Positions 31,290 to 39,330 of a DNA stretch of 64,000 nt are shown here, piece by piece. Positions within the stretch are counted from its first letter, which is position 1; every line of letters begins with the position of its first letter. Made by a program: the position numbers and the translations under genes. The notes below the pieces were generated by a model, which ran no database searches, was not told where the DNA came from, and saw only the letters and a program-made list of their open reading frames with translations. Where the stretch lies: assembly GCA_002363865.1 (NCBI GenBank), contig DEWY01000015.1, positions 1-64,000 on the forward strand, given 5' to 3'. This DNA comes from Caulobacteraceae bacterium UBA3198 (GTDB taxonomy: Bacteria; Pseudomonadota; Alphaproteobacteria; Caulobacterales; Caulobacteraceae).

Positions 31290-31998
31290 TCGGCGTATCT
31301 GGCTGACCCAGGTCGGCCAGGGCCAGTTCGACCATCATCGGACCGATCTCGGCGGGATCGGGCAGGCTGTCTGGGTCCTCACCGGGCATGGCTTCGGCGC
31401 GCATCTTGGTGCGCATGGCGCCGGGATCGATCAGGGCGGCGCGCACGCTCGTATTTTCCAGCTCATCGGCCCAGGTGCGCACCAGATGGTCGGTGGCCGC
31501 CTTGGTGGCCCCGTACGCGCCCCAGAAGGCCTTCGGCCGGGCCACACGTCCGCTGGTGAAGATCAGGGCCCGACCGGCGGGCGCGGCCTTCAGCAGCCGC
31601 TCTGTGCTGCGGAGCAGGCGGTAGGTGGCGGTGAGATTGATCGCCACCGCCTTGTCCCAGGCCGGCGGGTCGATATGGGAGATCGGGCTCAATCCCCCCA
31701 GGACGGCGGCGGCATGGACCAGAATGTCCAGCTTGCCGTGACGCTCATGGATGGCGAGCCCCAGCTGATCGATGCCGTCACCATGGGTCAGATCCAGGGG
31801 AACCAGGGTCGCTGGAGCGCCGGAGACCGCGCGGACCTTGTCGTCCAGAACTTCCAGCCCGCCCTGGGTGCGGGCCACACCGATGATGTGGGCCCCAGCC
31901 GCGGCCAGGGCGAGGGCGCACTCCCGGCCAATGCCGCGGCTGGCGCCTGTGACCAGGGCGACGCGGCCGGCGAGGGGCAGGTTGGAGGTATCCGTCAT
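31243..31998 (-). CDS. SDR-family NAD(P)-dependent oxidoreductase
   Basis: The 251-residue protein is a classical short-chain dehydrogenase: cofactor motif TGASRGIG (17-24), LVPLDLTHGD, LDILVHAAAV and a catalytic Ser149, Tyr162 and Lys166 (FTSG ... YGATK). The C-terminal part (RAALIDPGAMRTKMRAEAMPGED) is standard for reductases or dehydrogenases of this family; the substrate cannot be predicted. It follows the SBF transporter gene by 9 nt, being the last gene of the dnaB-purF strand run, and its end overlaps der by 47 bases. Confidence 0.88.
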   Translation of the reverse strand: MTDTSNLPLAGRVALVTGASRGIGRECALALAAAGAHIIGVARTQGGLEVLDDKVRAVSGAPATLVPLDLTHGDGIDQLGLAIHERHGKLDILVHAAAVLGGLSPISHIDPPAWDKAVAINLTATYRLLRSTERLLKAAPAGRALIFTSGRVARPKAFWGAYGATKAATDHLVRTWADELENTSVRAALIDPGAMRTKMRAEAMPGEDPDSLPDPAEIGPMMVELALADLGQPDTPISFSAWKASKASSGH

Positions 31999-32007
31999 GA
32001 GAGCTGT

Positions 32008-33006
32008 CTAGCTGGCCTCTTGGGGGCCATCGGCCCGTTTCGCATAGTGTCCGGCGATGGCCGCGCAGGCCATCAGCTGGAACTGGTGATAGAGCATGAT
32101 GGGCAGCAGCACGAAGCCGACCGTCGCGGCCGGGAACAGCACCGCAGCCATGGGCGCGCCAGCCGCCAGGCTCTTGTTGGAGCCGCCGAACAGGATTGTC
32201 GCCTCATCTTCGACCGGGAACTTCAGGCGCCGGCTGATCCAGACGGTCCAGCCCATGGAGGCGACCAGCAGGACCAGACAGATCAGCGACAGCCGCACCA
32301 GATCGCCCACGGACACCTGGCTCCAGATGCCGACGGCCACGGCGCCGGAAAAGGCGTTGTAGACCACCAGCAGGATCGAGCCGCGGTCCACCAGGCTGGC
32401 CTGCTTGGAATGGCGCTGGATGAAGCCGCCGATCCACCGGCGCAGCAGCTGACCGGCGATGAACGGCACGAGCAGCTGCAGCAGAATGGCCTCGAACGCC
32501 CCCCAGGACAGGCCGCCGCCCTGGGCGCTGAGCAGGACGCCCACCAGCAGGGGGGTGATCACCACGCCGAGGATGTTGGAGGCCGAGGCGCCGCAGACGG
32601 CGGCGGCCACATTGCCCCGGGCGACAGCGGTGAAGCCGACGGCCGACTGGATGGTGGAGGGCAGGCAGCCCAGATAGATCAGGCCCGGCGCCAGGGCCGC
32701 AGGGACAATCCAGCCCGGCAGGCCTGAGAAGGCGAGGCCCGCCAGGGGAAACAGGGCGAAGGTGGTGCCCAGCACCACCAGGTGCAGCCGCCAATGGGCG
32801 ATGCCTGCCACCACAGCCTGGGGCGAGAGCTTGGCGCCGTGCAGGAAGAAAACCAGGGCGACGCCGATCTTGGTGGCGATCCCCACCACCTCGGCGGCCT
32901 GGCCACGGGCCGGCACGAGGGAGGCGAACACCACCGTGGCCAGAATGGCCAGGATGTAGGGGTCGATCTTGAACCGGGCGAGCGCGCCGCGAACGGCGCC
33001 GATCAC
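32008..33006 (-). CDS. bile acid:sodium symporter (SBF-like) family transporter
   Basis: The 332-residue protein has about nine to ten transmembrane helices. It shows the signature of the SBF-like/YfeH branch: CLPSTIQSAVGFTAVARGNVAAA followed by SASNILGVVITPLLVG, and a C-terminal NKSLAAGAPMAAVLF. Members carry organic anions with sodium; the substrate is unknown. The start is GTG at 33006, overlapping the purF stop as GTGA; the longer frame to 33159 lies inside purF and is rejected. Coupling to purF is likely operonic rather than functional. Confidence 0.87.
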   Translation of the reverse strand: MIGAVRGALARFKIDPYILAILATVVFASLVPARGQAAEVVGIATKIGVALVFFLHGAKLSPQAVVAGIAHWRLHLVVLGTTFALFPLAGLAFSGLPGWIVPAALAPGLIYLGCLPSTIQSAVGFTAVARGNVAAAVCGASASNILGVVITPLLVGVLLSAQGGGLSWGAFEAILLQLLVPFIAGQLLRRWIGGFIQRHSKQASLVDRGSILLVVYNAFSGAVAVGIWSQVSVGDLVRLSLICLVLLVASMGWTVWISRRLKFPVEDEATILFGGSNKSLAAGAPMAAVLFPAATVGFVLLPIMLYHQFQLMACAAIAGHYAKRADGPQEAS

Positions 33007-34493
33007 GCGTCGACCAGGAAGGTCAGTTGCCGTTCGTCGGCCGCATTCCGGCCCTCGGCGATTTCCCGGTCGAGAAGCCGGGTGGGATAGTCGCCGGTGA
33101 AATAGTGGTCGGTGAACTGCGGCGCCGCCGGGTCGCGGGGTTCGGACTCCATGGCCCAATAGAGGCCGTCCACCGAGAGGAAGCCCAGGCTGTCGACCTC
33201 AAGCATCTTAGCCATTTCCTCGAGGCTCTTGTTGGCCGCCAGCAGCTGCTGTCGCTCAGGCATGTCGATGCCGTAGAAGTCCGGCCACATGATCGGCGGT
33301 GAGCCCGAACGGAGGTGGACCTCCTTGGCGCCGGCCTCGCGCACCATCCGCACCACCCGCAGGGAGTTGGTCCCCCGGACGATGGAGTCGTCGATCAGCA
33401 TCACCCGCTTGCCGGCCAGGACCGCACGGTTGGGTGACAGCTTCATGCGCACGCCGAGCTCGCGAGCGCCCTGGGTGGGCTGGATGAAGGTGCGGCCCAC
33501 ATAGTGGTTGCGCATGATGCCCATCTCGTAGGGCACGCCGGTCTCCTGGGCGTAGCCCAGGGCCGCCGGCACGCCGGAATCAGGCACCGGCACCACCACA
33601 TCGCAGGGCGGGGCGCTTTCCTGGGCCAGACGACGGCCCATGCGCTTGCGCACCTCGTAGACCGAGCGGCCGTTCACCACCGAGTCTGGCCGGGCGAAAT
33701 AGACATATTCGAAGATGCAGGGGCGGGCCCGGGCGGCGGGGAAGGGGCGCAGGCTCTCCACCCCATTGTGGTCGATGACCACCATCTCACCATGCTCGAT
33801 GTCCCGAATGAACCGGGCGCCGATCATGTCCAGGGCGCAGGTCTCGGACGCCAGGACATAGGTGTTGTCGAGCTTGCCCAGCACCAAGGGCCGGATGCCC
33901 AGGGGATCGCGCACCCCGATCAGCTTCTTGTTGGTCAGCGCCACCAGGGCGTAGCCGCCTTCGATCATCGACAGGGCGTCGATGAAGCGGTCGGTCATCC
34001 GCCCCTTCCGCGAGCGCGCCACCAGATGGAGGATCACCTCGGAGTCCGACGTGGACTGGAAGATGGCGCCTTCGGCCACGAGATGCTGGCGGAGGGTCAG
34101 GAAGTTGGTGAGGTTGCCGTTGTGGGCCAGCGCAATGCCGCCGCTCTCCAGATCGGCGAACATCGGCTGGACGTTGCGAATGAAGCTGCCGCCGGCGGTG
34201 GAGTAGCGGGTGTGGCCGATGGCGGCCCCGCCGGGCAGGCGCTGGGCGAGGTCGGCGTCGCCGAAGGCCTCGCCGACGCGGCCCATATGGCGTTCGGTGT
34301 GGAAGCGATGTCCATCAAAGCTGGCGATCCCGCAGGCCTCCTGTCCGCGGTGCTGCAGGGCGTGGAGCCCAAGCGCCGTCAGACCTGCCGCCTGGGCGGC
34401 GCCATAGACCCCGAAGACGCCGCACTCCAGCCTCAGGCTGTCATCGTCAGGGTCTCGGACCGGGAGGGACCAGATCTCAGAAGCCGGGCTCAT
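33003..34493 (-). CDS. purF: amidophosphoribosyltransferase
   Basis: PurF makes 5-phosphoribosylamine from PRPP and glutamine, the committed step of purine synthesis. The N-terminal Ntn-hydrolase domain has the catalytic Cys24 in LECGVFGVYG, so a 23-residue propeptide precedes it, as in Bacillus-type enzymes. Other motifs: GHTRYSTAGG, HNGNLTNF, and the PRPP site VMLIDDSIVRGTN. The 496-residue length is normal. Its start overlaps the cvpA stop as ATGA and its stop overlaps the transporter start. The cvpA-purF pairing is conserved in many bacteria. Confidence 0.95.
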   Translation of the reverse strand: MSPASEIWSLPVRDPDDDSLRLECGVFGVYGAAQAAGLTALGLHALQHRGQEACGIASFDGHRFHTERHMGRVGEAFGDADLAQRLPGGAAIGHTRYSTAGGSFIRNVQPMFADLESGGIALAHNGNLTNFLTLRQHLVAEGAIFQSTSDSEVILHLVARSRKGRMTDRFIDALSMIEGGYALVALTNKKLIGVRDPLGIRPLVLGKLDNTYVLASETCALDMIGARFIRDIEHGEMVVIDHNGVESLRPFPAARARPCIFEYVYFARPDSVVNGRSVYEVRKRMGRRLAQESAPPCDVVVPVPDSGVPAALGYAQETGVPYEMGIMRNHYVGRTFIQPTQGARELGVRMKLSPNRAVLAGKRVMLIDDSIVRGTNSLRVVRMVREAGAKEVHLRSGSPPIMWPDFYGIDMPERQQLLAANKSLEEMAKMLEVDSLGFLSVDGLYWAMESEPRDPAAPQFTDHYFTGDYPTRLLDREIAEGRNAADERQLTFLVDA

Positions 34494-35098
34494 CGGGATT
34501 TCTCCACCAGATCGTCGATGTCTTCGCGCGCGCGCTGGTCATAGCCTTCTTCCGAAGGCGGATCACCCGCGCCGTCTCGAACTGCGTCCGCAATCGCCGG
34601 CCGTAACCGATCGGCCACATCCATTCCCTTGGGCGCAAAGGCTTTCAGCACCTCGCCGGCCGCCTTGGTCAAGGGATAAAGCGCCGCACCGCCGATCCAT
34701 TGCGGCATCCGGTCCGGCGGGGTGGCGGCGTTGAACGCCAGGCTGAAGGCGCCCAGCACCACCAGGGAGCGCAGCAGGCCGAAGCCCGCGCCGATCAGAC
34801 GGTCTAGAAATCCCAGGACGTCGGTGGCCTGAACCCGATCGGCCATGCCCCCGCCGATGAGTCGCAAGATCACATAGACCACCACGAACACCACCAGGAT
34901 CGCCGCCACATTGGCCGCCCAGGCCGGCTCGACGATCCCCCGGAGGATCGGACCGGAGAAGCGCAGGCCCCAGAGAGCCGCGGCGCCGGCCACCAGTAGG
35001 GCGAGCACCGTCGCCATCTCCCGGACCGCGCCCCGGAAAAAGCCGACGCCGGCCGAGATCGTCAGCAGGCCCAGGGCGATAAGGTCGAACAGGGTCAA
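34490..35098 (-). CDS. cvpA: CvpA family membrane protein
   Basis: The 202-residue protein has four hydrophobic helices in the first ~125 residues, beginning LFDLIALGLLTISAGVGFFRGAVREM, the usual CvpA opening with its GFxRG motif, and a variable charged cytoplasmic tail. CvpA was named for colicin V production, and in many species it affects envelope stress and purine-linked phenotypes; the mechanism is unknown. It overlaps radA upstream and purF downstream by 4 nt each. Confidence 0.9.
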   Translation of the reverse strand: MTLFDLIALGLLTISAGVGFFRGAVREMATVLALLVAGAAALWGLRFSGPILRGIVEPAWAANVAAILVVFVVVYVILRLIGGGMADRVQATDVLGFLDRLIGAGFGLLRSLVVLGAFSLAFNAATPPDRMPQWIGGAALYPLTKAAGEVLKAFAPKGMDVADRLRPAIADAVRDGAGDPPSEEGYDQRAREDIDDLVEKSR

Positions 35099-36474
35099 GA
35101 GCGACCTTTCCAGTCTTGTTCGCCGATCCTTGCGATGGCGTCGGCGAGCCTCGCCACAGGATTGACCTTCATGCCGGACCCGCCTTCAGCCTCCATGGGC
35201 GCAAGGGCCTGGCCGAAGCCCAGCTTGGCCGCCTCCTTCAGCCGCCCGTCCATGCGGCTCACCTGCCGGATATCCCCCGACAGGCTGATTTCGCCGAACA
35301 CGACGCAGTCCTGAGGCAGGGCGACATCGAGGGCCGAGGAGGCCAGGGCGGCGGCGGCGGCCAGATCGGCCGCGGGCTCGGTCACCCGCAGGCCGCCCGC
35401 GACGTTCAGATAGACGTCGCGATCGCCAAAACCAAGGCCGCACCTGGCTTCCAACACCGCCAGCACCATGGCCAGCCGACCGGAATCCCAGCCAACGACC
35501 GCCCGCCGCGGCGTGCCATAGGCGCTAGGGGCGACCAGGGCCTGGATCTCCACGAGCACCGGGCGCGAACCTTCGATGCCGGCGAACACGGCGGCGCCGG
35601 CCGCCCGTTCGCCAGAGGTGTTGAGGAACAGGGCAGAGGGGTTCACCACCTCCATGAGGCCGGCGTCAGCCATCTCGAACACGCCGATCTCGTCGGTGGC
35701 GCCGAAGCGGTTCTTCACGCCGCGCAGAATGCGGAAGGGATAGCCCCGCTCACCCTCGAAGGTCAGGACGGCGTCGACCATGTGTTCGATCACCCGGGGC
35801 CCGGCGATGGCGCCTTCCTTGGTCACGTGCCCGACCAGGATCACCGCCACCCCGCGCTTCTTGGCGATGCGGACCAGTTCGCCGGCCGCGGCGCGGACCT
35901 GGGTGACCGATCCCGGCGCGGCTTCATGGGCGTCGCTCCACATGGTCTGGATGGAGTCGATGATCACCAGGTCGAAGGCGTCGCGCTTCAGGCCATCGAG
36001 GATGATGCGGAGGGAGGTTTCGGCGGCCAGCTGCACCGGCGCCTTGGCCAGGCCCATGCGGTGCGCCCGGGCGCGCACCTGTTCCACGGCCTCTTCGCCG
36101 GAGATATAGGCGCAGCGGGCGCCGCGCAGGGCGGCCTGGCCGACCACCTGCATCAGCAGGGTCGACTTGCCCACGCCCGGATCGCCGCCCACCAGAAGGG
36201 CCGAGCCCGGCACCACGCCGCCGCCGCAGACCCGGTCGAACTCCGCCACCCCGGTGAGGATCCGTGGCGGAGCTGGGGTCTCGGCCTCAAGGGTTTCGAA
36301 GACCAGGCCCCGTTGGCCGCGGCCGGACTTGGCCGGCGCAAGAGCGCCCGGGGGCCGGGACTGGGCCTCTTCGACCATGGTGTTCCAGGCCCCACACGCG
36401 GGGCACTGGCCAGCCCATTTGCCCTGCACGCCGCCGCAGGACTGGCAGACATAGACCGCGCCGTCTCTGGCCAA
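35095..36474 (-). CDS. radA: DNA repair protein RadA
   Basis: RadA is a DnaB-type branch-migration helicase that works with RecA. It has the N-terminal zinc finger (Cys10, Cys13, Cys24, Cys27), Walker A GGDPGVGKS (96-104), Walker B DLVIIDSIQTMW, the RadA-specific KNRFG motif (254-258) and a C-terminal Lon-protease-like domain (LNVAGGLRVTEPAADLAAAAAL). The 459-residue length is typical. It lies 69 nt downstream of alr and overlaps cvpA by 4 nt. Confidence 0.96.
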   Translation of the reverse strand: MARDGAVYVCQSCGGVQGKWAGQCPACGAWNTMVEEAQSRPPGALAPAKSGRGQRGLVFETLEAETPAPPRILTGVAEFDRVCGGGVVPGSALLVGGDPGVGKSTLLMQVVGQAALRGARCAYISGEEAVEQVRARAHRMGLAKAPVQLAAETSLRIILDGLKRDAFDLVIIDSIQTMWSDAHEAAPGSVTQVRAAAGELVRIAKKRGVAVILVGHVTKEGAIAGPRVIEHMVDAVLTFEGERGYPFRILRGVKNRFGATDEIGVFEMADAGLMEVVNPSALFLNTSGERAAGAAVFAGIEGSRPVLVEIQALVAPSAYGTPRRAVVGWDSGRLAMVLAVLEARCGLGFGDRDVYLNVAGGLRVTEPAADLAAAAALASSALDVALPQDCVVFGEISLSGDIRQVSRMDGRLKEAAKLGFGQALAPMEAEGGSGMKVNPVARLADAIARIGEQDWKGRS

Positions 36475-36543
36475 GCGGGACTCCTGATTCGCTGATGCGG
36501 CAGTCTAACGCCGCAGGCCGGGGTTTGGCCGTCTTGGGGCCAC

Positions 36544-37638
36544 TTATGCGGCTTCGGCGCCCAGATAGAGGCGACGGGCCCTATTCGAGAGGCGGACCAG
36601 GCATTCATGGGCGATGCTGCCCGCCGCCTGGGCCTGGTCATCCAGCAGGGCGTGGGGCCCCAGCAGTTCGACCATGTCGCCCGGCCGCGCCAGCCCGTCC
36701 CCCAGGTCCACGACCGTGAGGTCCATATCGACGATATAGAGGCGGCGCAGCGCGCCAGCCGCCCACGCCTGGCCCCCGCGGCGGGTGGCGCGGATCACGC
36801 CATCGGCATAGCCGGCGCCCACAAGGGCCACGCGGGTGGCCTGTTCGGCGGCGATGGTCGTCCCGTAGCCGATCAGCTCGCCAGCGCCCACGTGACGGAT
36901 GTCGAGAATGGGCGCCTCCAGACGCGCCACGGCCCGAAGCCGGGGGTCTGGCCGCTCCTGCGGTCCGCCGCCAAAAAGGCTGATCCCCGGGCGCACCAGG
37001 TCGAACCGGTAGTCGGGCCCCAGGAAGGCCCCAGCGGAGGCCGCAAGGCTCGCCCTAGCCTGTGGGAACAGCGCTCGTACGGCCTGGAAGGCGGCCAACT
37101 GCTGGGTGTTTCGGACGTGGTCGGGGATCGCCCCCGACCCGAGATGGCTCATGACAAGCTCGATCTCCAGCCCCGCCAGGCGGTCGGATTGGGTGAGGGC
37201 GGCGGCCTGATCCCGGCCCAGCCCCTGGCGGTTCATGCCAGTGTCCACCTGGAGGACGCAGGGCAGGGCGACTGACGCGGCCCGGGCGAACTGGCTGGCG
37301 GCGGCCACCTGATCGAGACTGTTCAGCACGGGGGTCAAGGCTGCGGCGGCCAGGCGCGGACCGGAGCCTGGGACAAAGCCATCGAGCACGATGATGCGGG
37401 CGGATCGTTGGGCGATGGCCGCGCGCAGGGCCTCGCCCTCCTCGAGCCGGGCGACGAAGAAGGTTCGGGCGCCTTCCGCCCAGAGGCGGCGGGCGACAGG
37501 CGCCGCACCGAGGCCGTAACCGTCGGCCTTGACCACCGGAGCGGTCTCCGCCCCGGCCGCCTCGGCGGCGATCACGTGGTAGTTATGGGCCAGGGCGTCG
37601 AGGTCGATGCTCAGCGTGGCGCGGGAGGAGGGGGCCAT
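36544..37638 (-). CDS. alr: alanine racemase
   Basis: Alr converts L- to D-alanine for peptidoglycan. The 364-residue PLP enzyme has the cofactor lysine Lys37 in VVKADGYGLGA, the barrel motifs LQVDTGMNRQGLG and VMSHLGSG, RPGISLFGG, and the C-terminal catalytic Tyr region ALVGAGYADG with a following beta domain (RLYIVDMDLTVVDLGD). It sits between dnaB (46 nt upstream) and radA. Confidence 0.95.
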   Translation of the reverse strand: MAPSSRATLSIDLDALAHNYHVIAAEAAGAETAPVVKADGYGLGAAPVARRLWAEGARTFFVARLEEGEALRAAIAQRSARIIVLDGFVPGSGPRLAAAALTPVLNSLDQVAAASQFARAASVALPCVLQVDTGMNRQGLGRDQAAALTQSDRLAGLEIELVMSHLGSGAIPDHVRNTQQLAAFQAVRALFPQARASLAASAGAFLGPDYRFDLVRPGISLFGGGPQERPDPRLRAVARLEAPILDIRHVGAGELIGYGTTIAAEQATRVALVGAGYADGVIRATRRGGQAWAAGALRRLYIVDMDLTVVDLGDGLARPGDMVELLGPHALLDDQAQAAGSIAHECLVRLSNRARRLYLGAEAA

Positions 37639-37684
37639 CTGCTCCCCTTGAACCGCCGACGGGCGGGGCGCAAGTCCGCGCGCT

Positions 37685-39175
37685 TCAGTGGGGATCGTAG
37701 CGGCCGTCCCGGGCGAGATTGCCGAACTTGGTCAGGTCCTCATGGAAGGAGAGCTTCACCGTGCCGATCGGCCCGTGACGCTGCTTGCCGATGACGATCT
37801 CGGCCAGCCCGCGGACCTGGTCCATCTGCTCCTGCCACTTGAAGTGCTCTTCGGTGCCTTCCCGCGGCTCGGTGCGGCTGAGGTAATAGCTCTCCCGATA
37901 GATGAACATGACCATGTCGGCGTCCTGCTCGATGGAGCCGGATTCCCGAAGGTCTGATAGCTGCGGCCGCTTGTCCTCGCGGTTCTCTACCTGGCGGGAG
38001 AGCTGCGAGAGCGCGATCACCGGCACCGACAGTTCCTTGGCCAACGCCTTGAGGCCCTGGGTGATGGCGCTCACCTCCTGCACCCGGTTGTCGCTGGACC
38101 CGGAGCCAATGGTCACCAGCTGCAGATAGTCGACCATGATCAGGTCGAGGCCCGTGGTGCGCTTGAGACGTCGGGCGCGGGCGGTGAGCTTGGCCAGGCT
38201 CAGGCCGCCGGTGGCGTCGATATAGAGCGGCGCCTCCTGGATTTCGAGGGCCGCGTCCCGAACGCGTCCGAACTCCATGGCGTCGATCTCGCCCTTGCGC
38301 AGCCGGTCGCCCGAGACGCCGGAAGCCTCGGCCAGCAGGCGCATGGCCAGCTGCTCGGCCGACATTTCCAGGGAGAAAAAGGCCACGACGCCGCCACTGA
38401 CGGTCTTGCGCGTCCCGTCAGGGCGAGGCTCCCAAGCAAAGTTGCGGGCCACATCGAAGGCGATGTTGCAGGCCAGCGAAGTCTTCCCCATGGAGGGTCG
38501 GGCGGCGAGGATCACAAGGTCGGACGGGTGCAGCCCGCCGATCTTCTGGTCGAGATCGATCAGGCCGGTGGACAGGCCCGCCAGGCCGCCGTCCCGGGCA
38601 TGGGCTTCGGCGGCCATGGCCACGGCGCCGTGCAGGGCGTCGGCGAAGGGCACGAAACCCTGGCTGACCGAGCCGGTCTCGGCCAGGGCGTAGAGCTGTT
38701 GCTCGGCGGCCTCGATCTGGTCGCGGGCCGAGGTTTCGCCGTCGGTGGTCTGGGCGCCGGTGGCGATCTCCTGGCCGATGCGGATCAAATCCCGGCGCAG
38801 CGCCAGGTCATAGATGGCCCGGGCATAGTCAGGGGCATGGGTCGAGGGCGGCGCCCGGTCCACCAGATTGGCCAGGTAGCGCAGGCCCCCCAGCTCCTCG
38901 AACGCCGGATCGCGGGCGAACTGCTCGGCGATCAGGATCGGCTCGGCCAGCTGCCCCTTGCGGATCGAGGTCTCGATGGCGCCGTAGAGGCGGCCATGGA
39001 AGGGCTCGAAGAAGTGCCGTGCCTGCAGGTTGTCCCCCAGGCGCTCGAAGACGGCGTTGTCGTAGAGCAGCGCCCCCAGCAGGGCCTGCTCGGCCTCGAT
39101 ATTGGCCGGGGCGTGATTGTGGTGGGGTTCGTCGTCCTGCGGCATGCGCAGATCAAGGGCGGGAACAATGGCCAT
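37685..39175 (-). CDS. dnaB: replicative DNA helicase DnaB
   Basis: DnaB unwinds DNA at the replication fork. From ATG 39175 the protein has 496 residues: the N-terminal DnaG-interacting domain (NIEAEQALLGALLYDNAVFE), a linker, and the RecA-like motor with Walker A ARPSMGKTS (225-233), VAFFSLEMSAEQLAMR, LIMVDYLQLV and a C-terminal HEDLTKFGN. An in-frame ATG at 39292 would add 39 residues without family resemblance and would run into the terminator region of the adjacent receptor gene's strand run. It heads the long minus-strand run dnaB-alr-radA-cvpA-purF. Confidence 0.96.
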   Translation of the reverse strand: MAIVPALDLRMPQDDEPHHNHAPANIEAEQALLGALLYDNAVFERLGDNLQARHFFEPFHGRLYGAIETSIRKGQLAEPILIAEQFARDPAFEELGGLRYLANLVDRAPPSTHAPDYARAIYDLALRRDLIRIGQEIATGAQTTDGETSARDQIEAAEQQLYALAETGSVSQGFVPFADALHGAVAMAAEAHARDGGLAGLSTGLIDLDQKIGGLHPSDLVILAARPSMGKTSLACNIAFDVARNFAWEPRPDGTRKTVSGGVVAFFSLEMSAEQLAMRLLAEASGVSGDRLRKGEIDAMEFGRVRDAALEIQEAPLYIDATGGLSLAKLTARARRLKRTTGLDLIMVDYLQLVTIGSGSSDNRVQEVSAITQGLKALAKELSVPVIALSQLSRQVENREDKRPQLSDLRESGSIEQDADMVMFIYRESYYLSRTEPREGTEEHFKWQEQMDQVRGLAEIVIGKQRHGPIGTVKLSFHEDLTKFGNLARDGRYDPH

Positions 39176-39269
39176 GGCTTGCTGATAGCTTAACGCCGGC
39201 CTTCCGACTGCCGACGAAGTGTCGCGCTCAACAGGAAATCGCGAGCCTGTGGAAAGGTTGTCCCGACGG

Positions 39270-39306
39270 CCCAACGAAAAGGGGGCGGACATGCGCCCGC
39301 CCCCTT
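39270..39306 (-). terminator. Rho-independent terminator of the second TonB receptor gene
   Basis: On the minus strand, after the receptor stop, AAGGGGGCG pairs with CGCCCCCTT (9 bp, 10-nt loop) and is followed by TTCGTTGG. Stem plus a short T-run fits an intrinsic terminator separating this gene from dnaB. Confidence 0.65.
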
Positions 39307-39330
39307 CAAGGTCGTCTCAGGCTGCGGGAT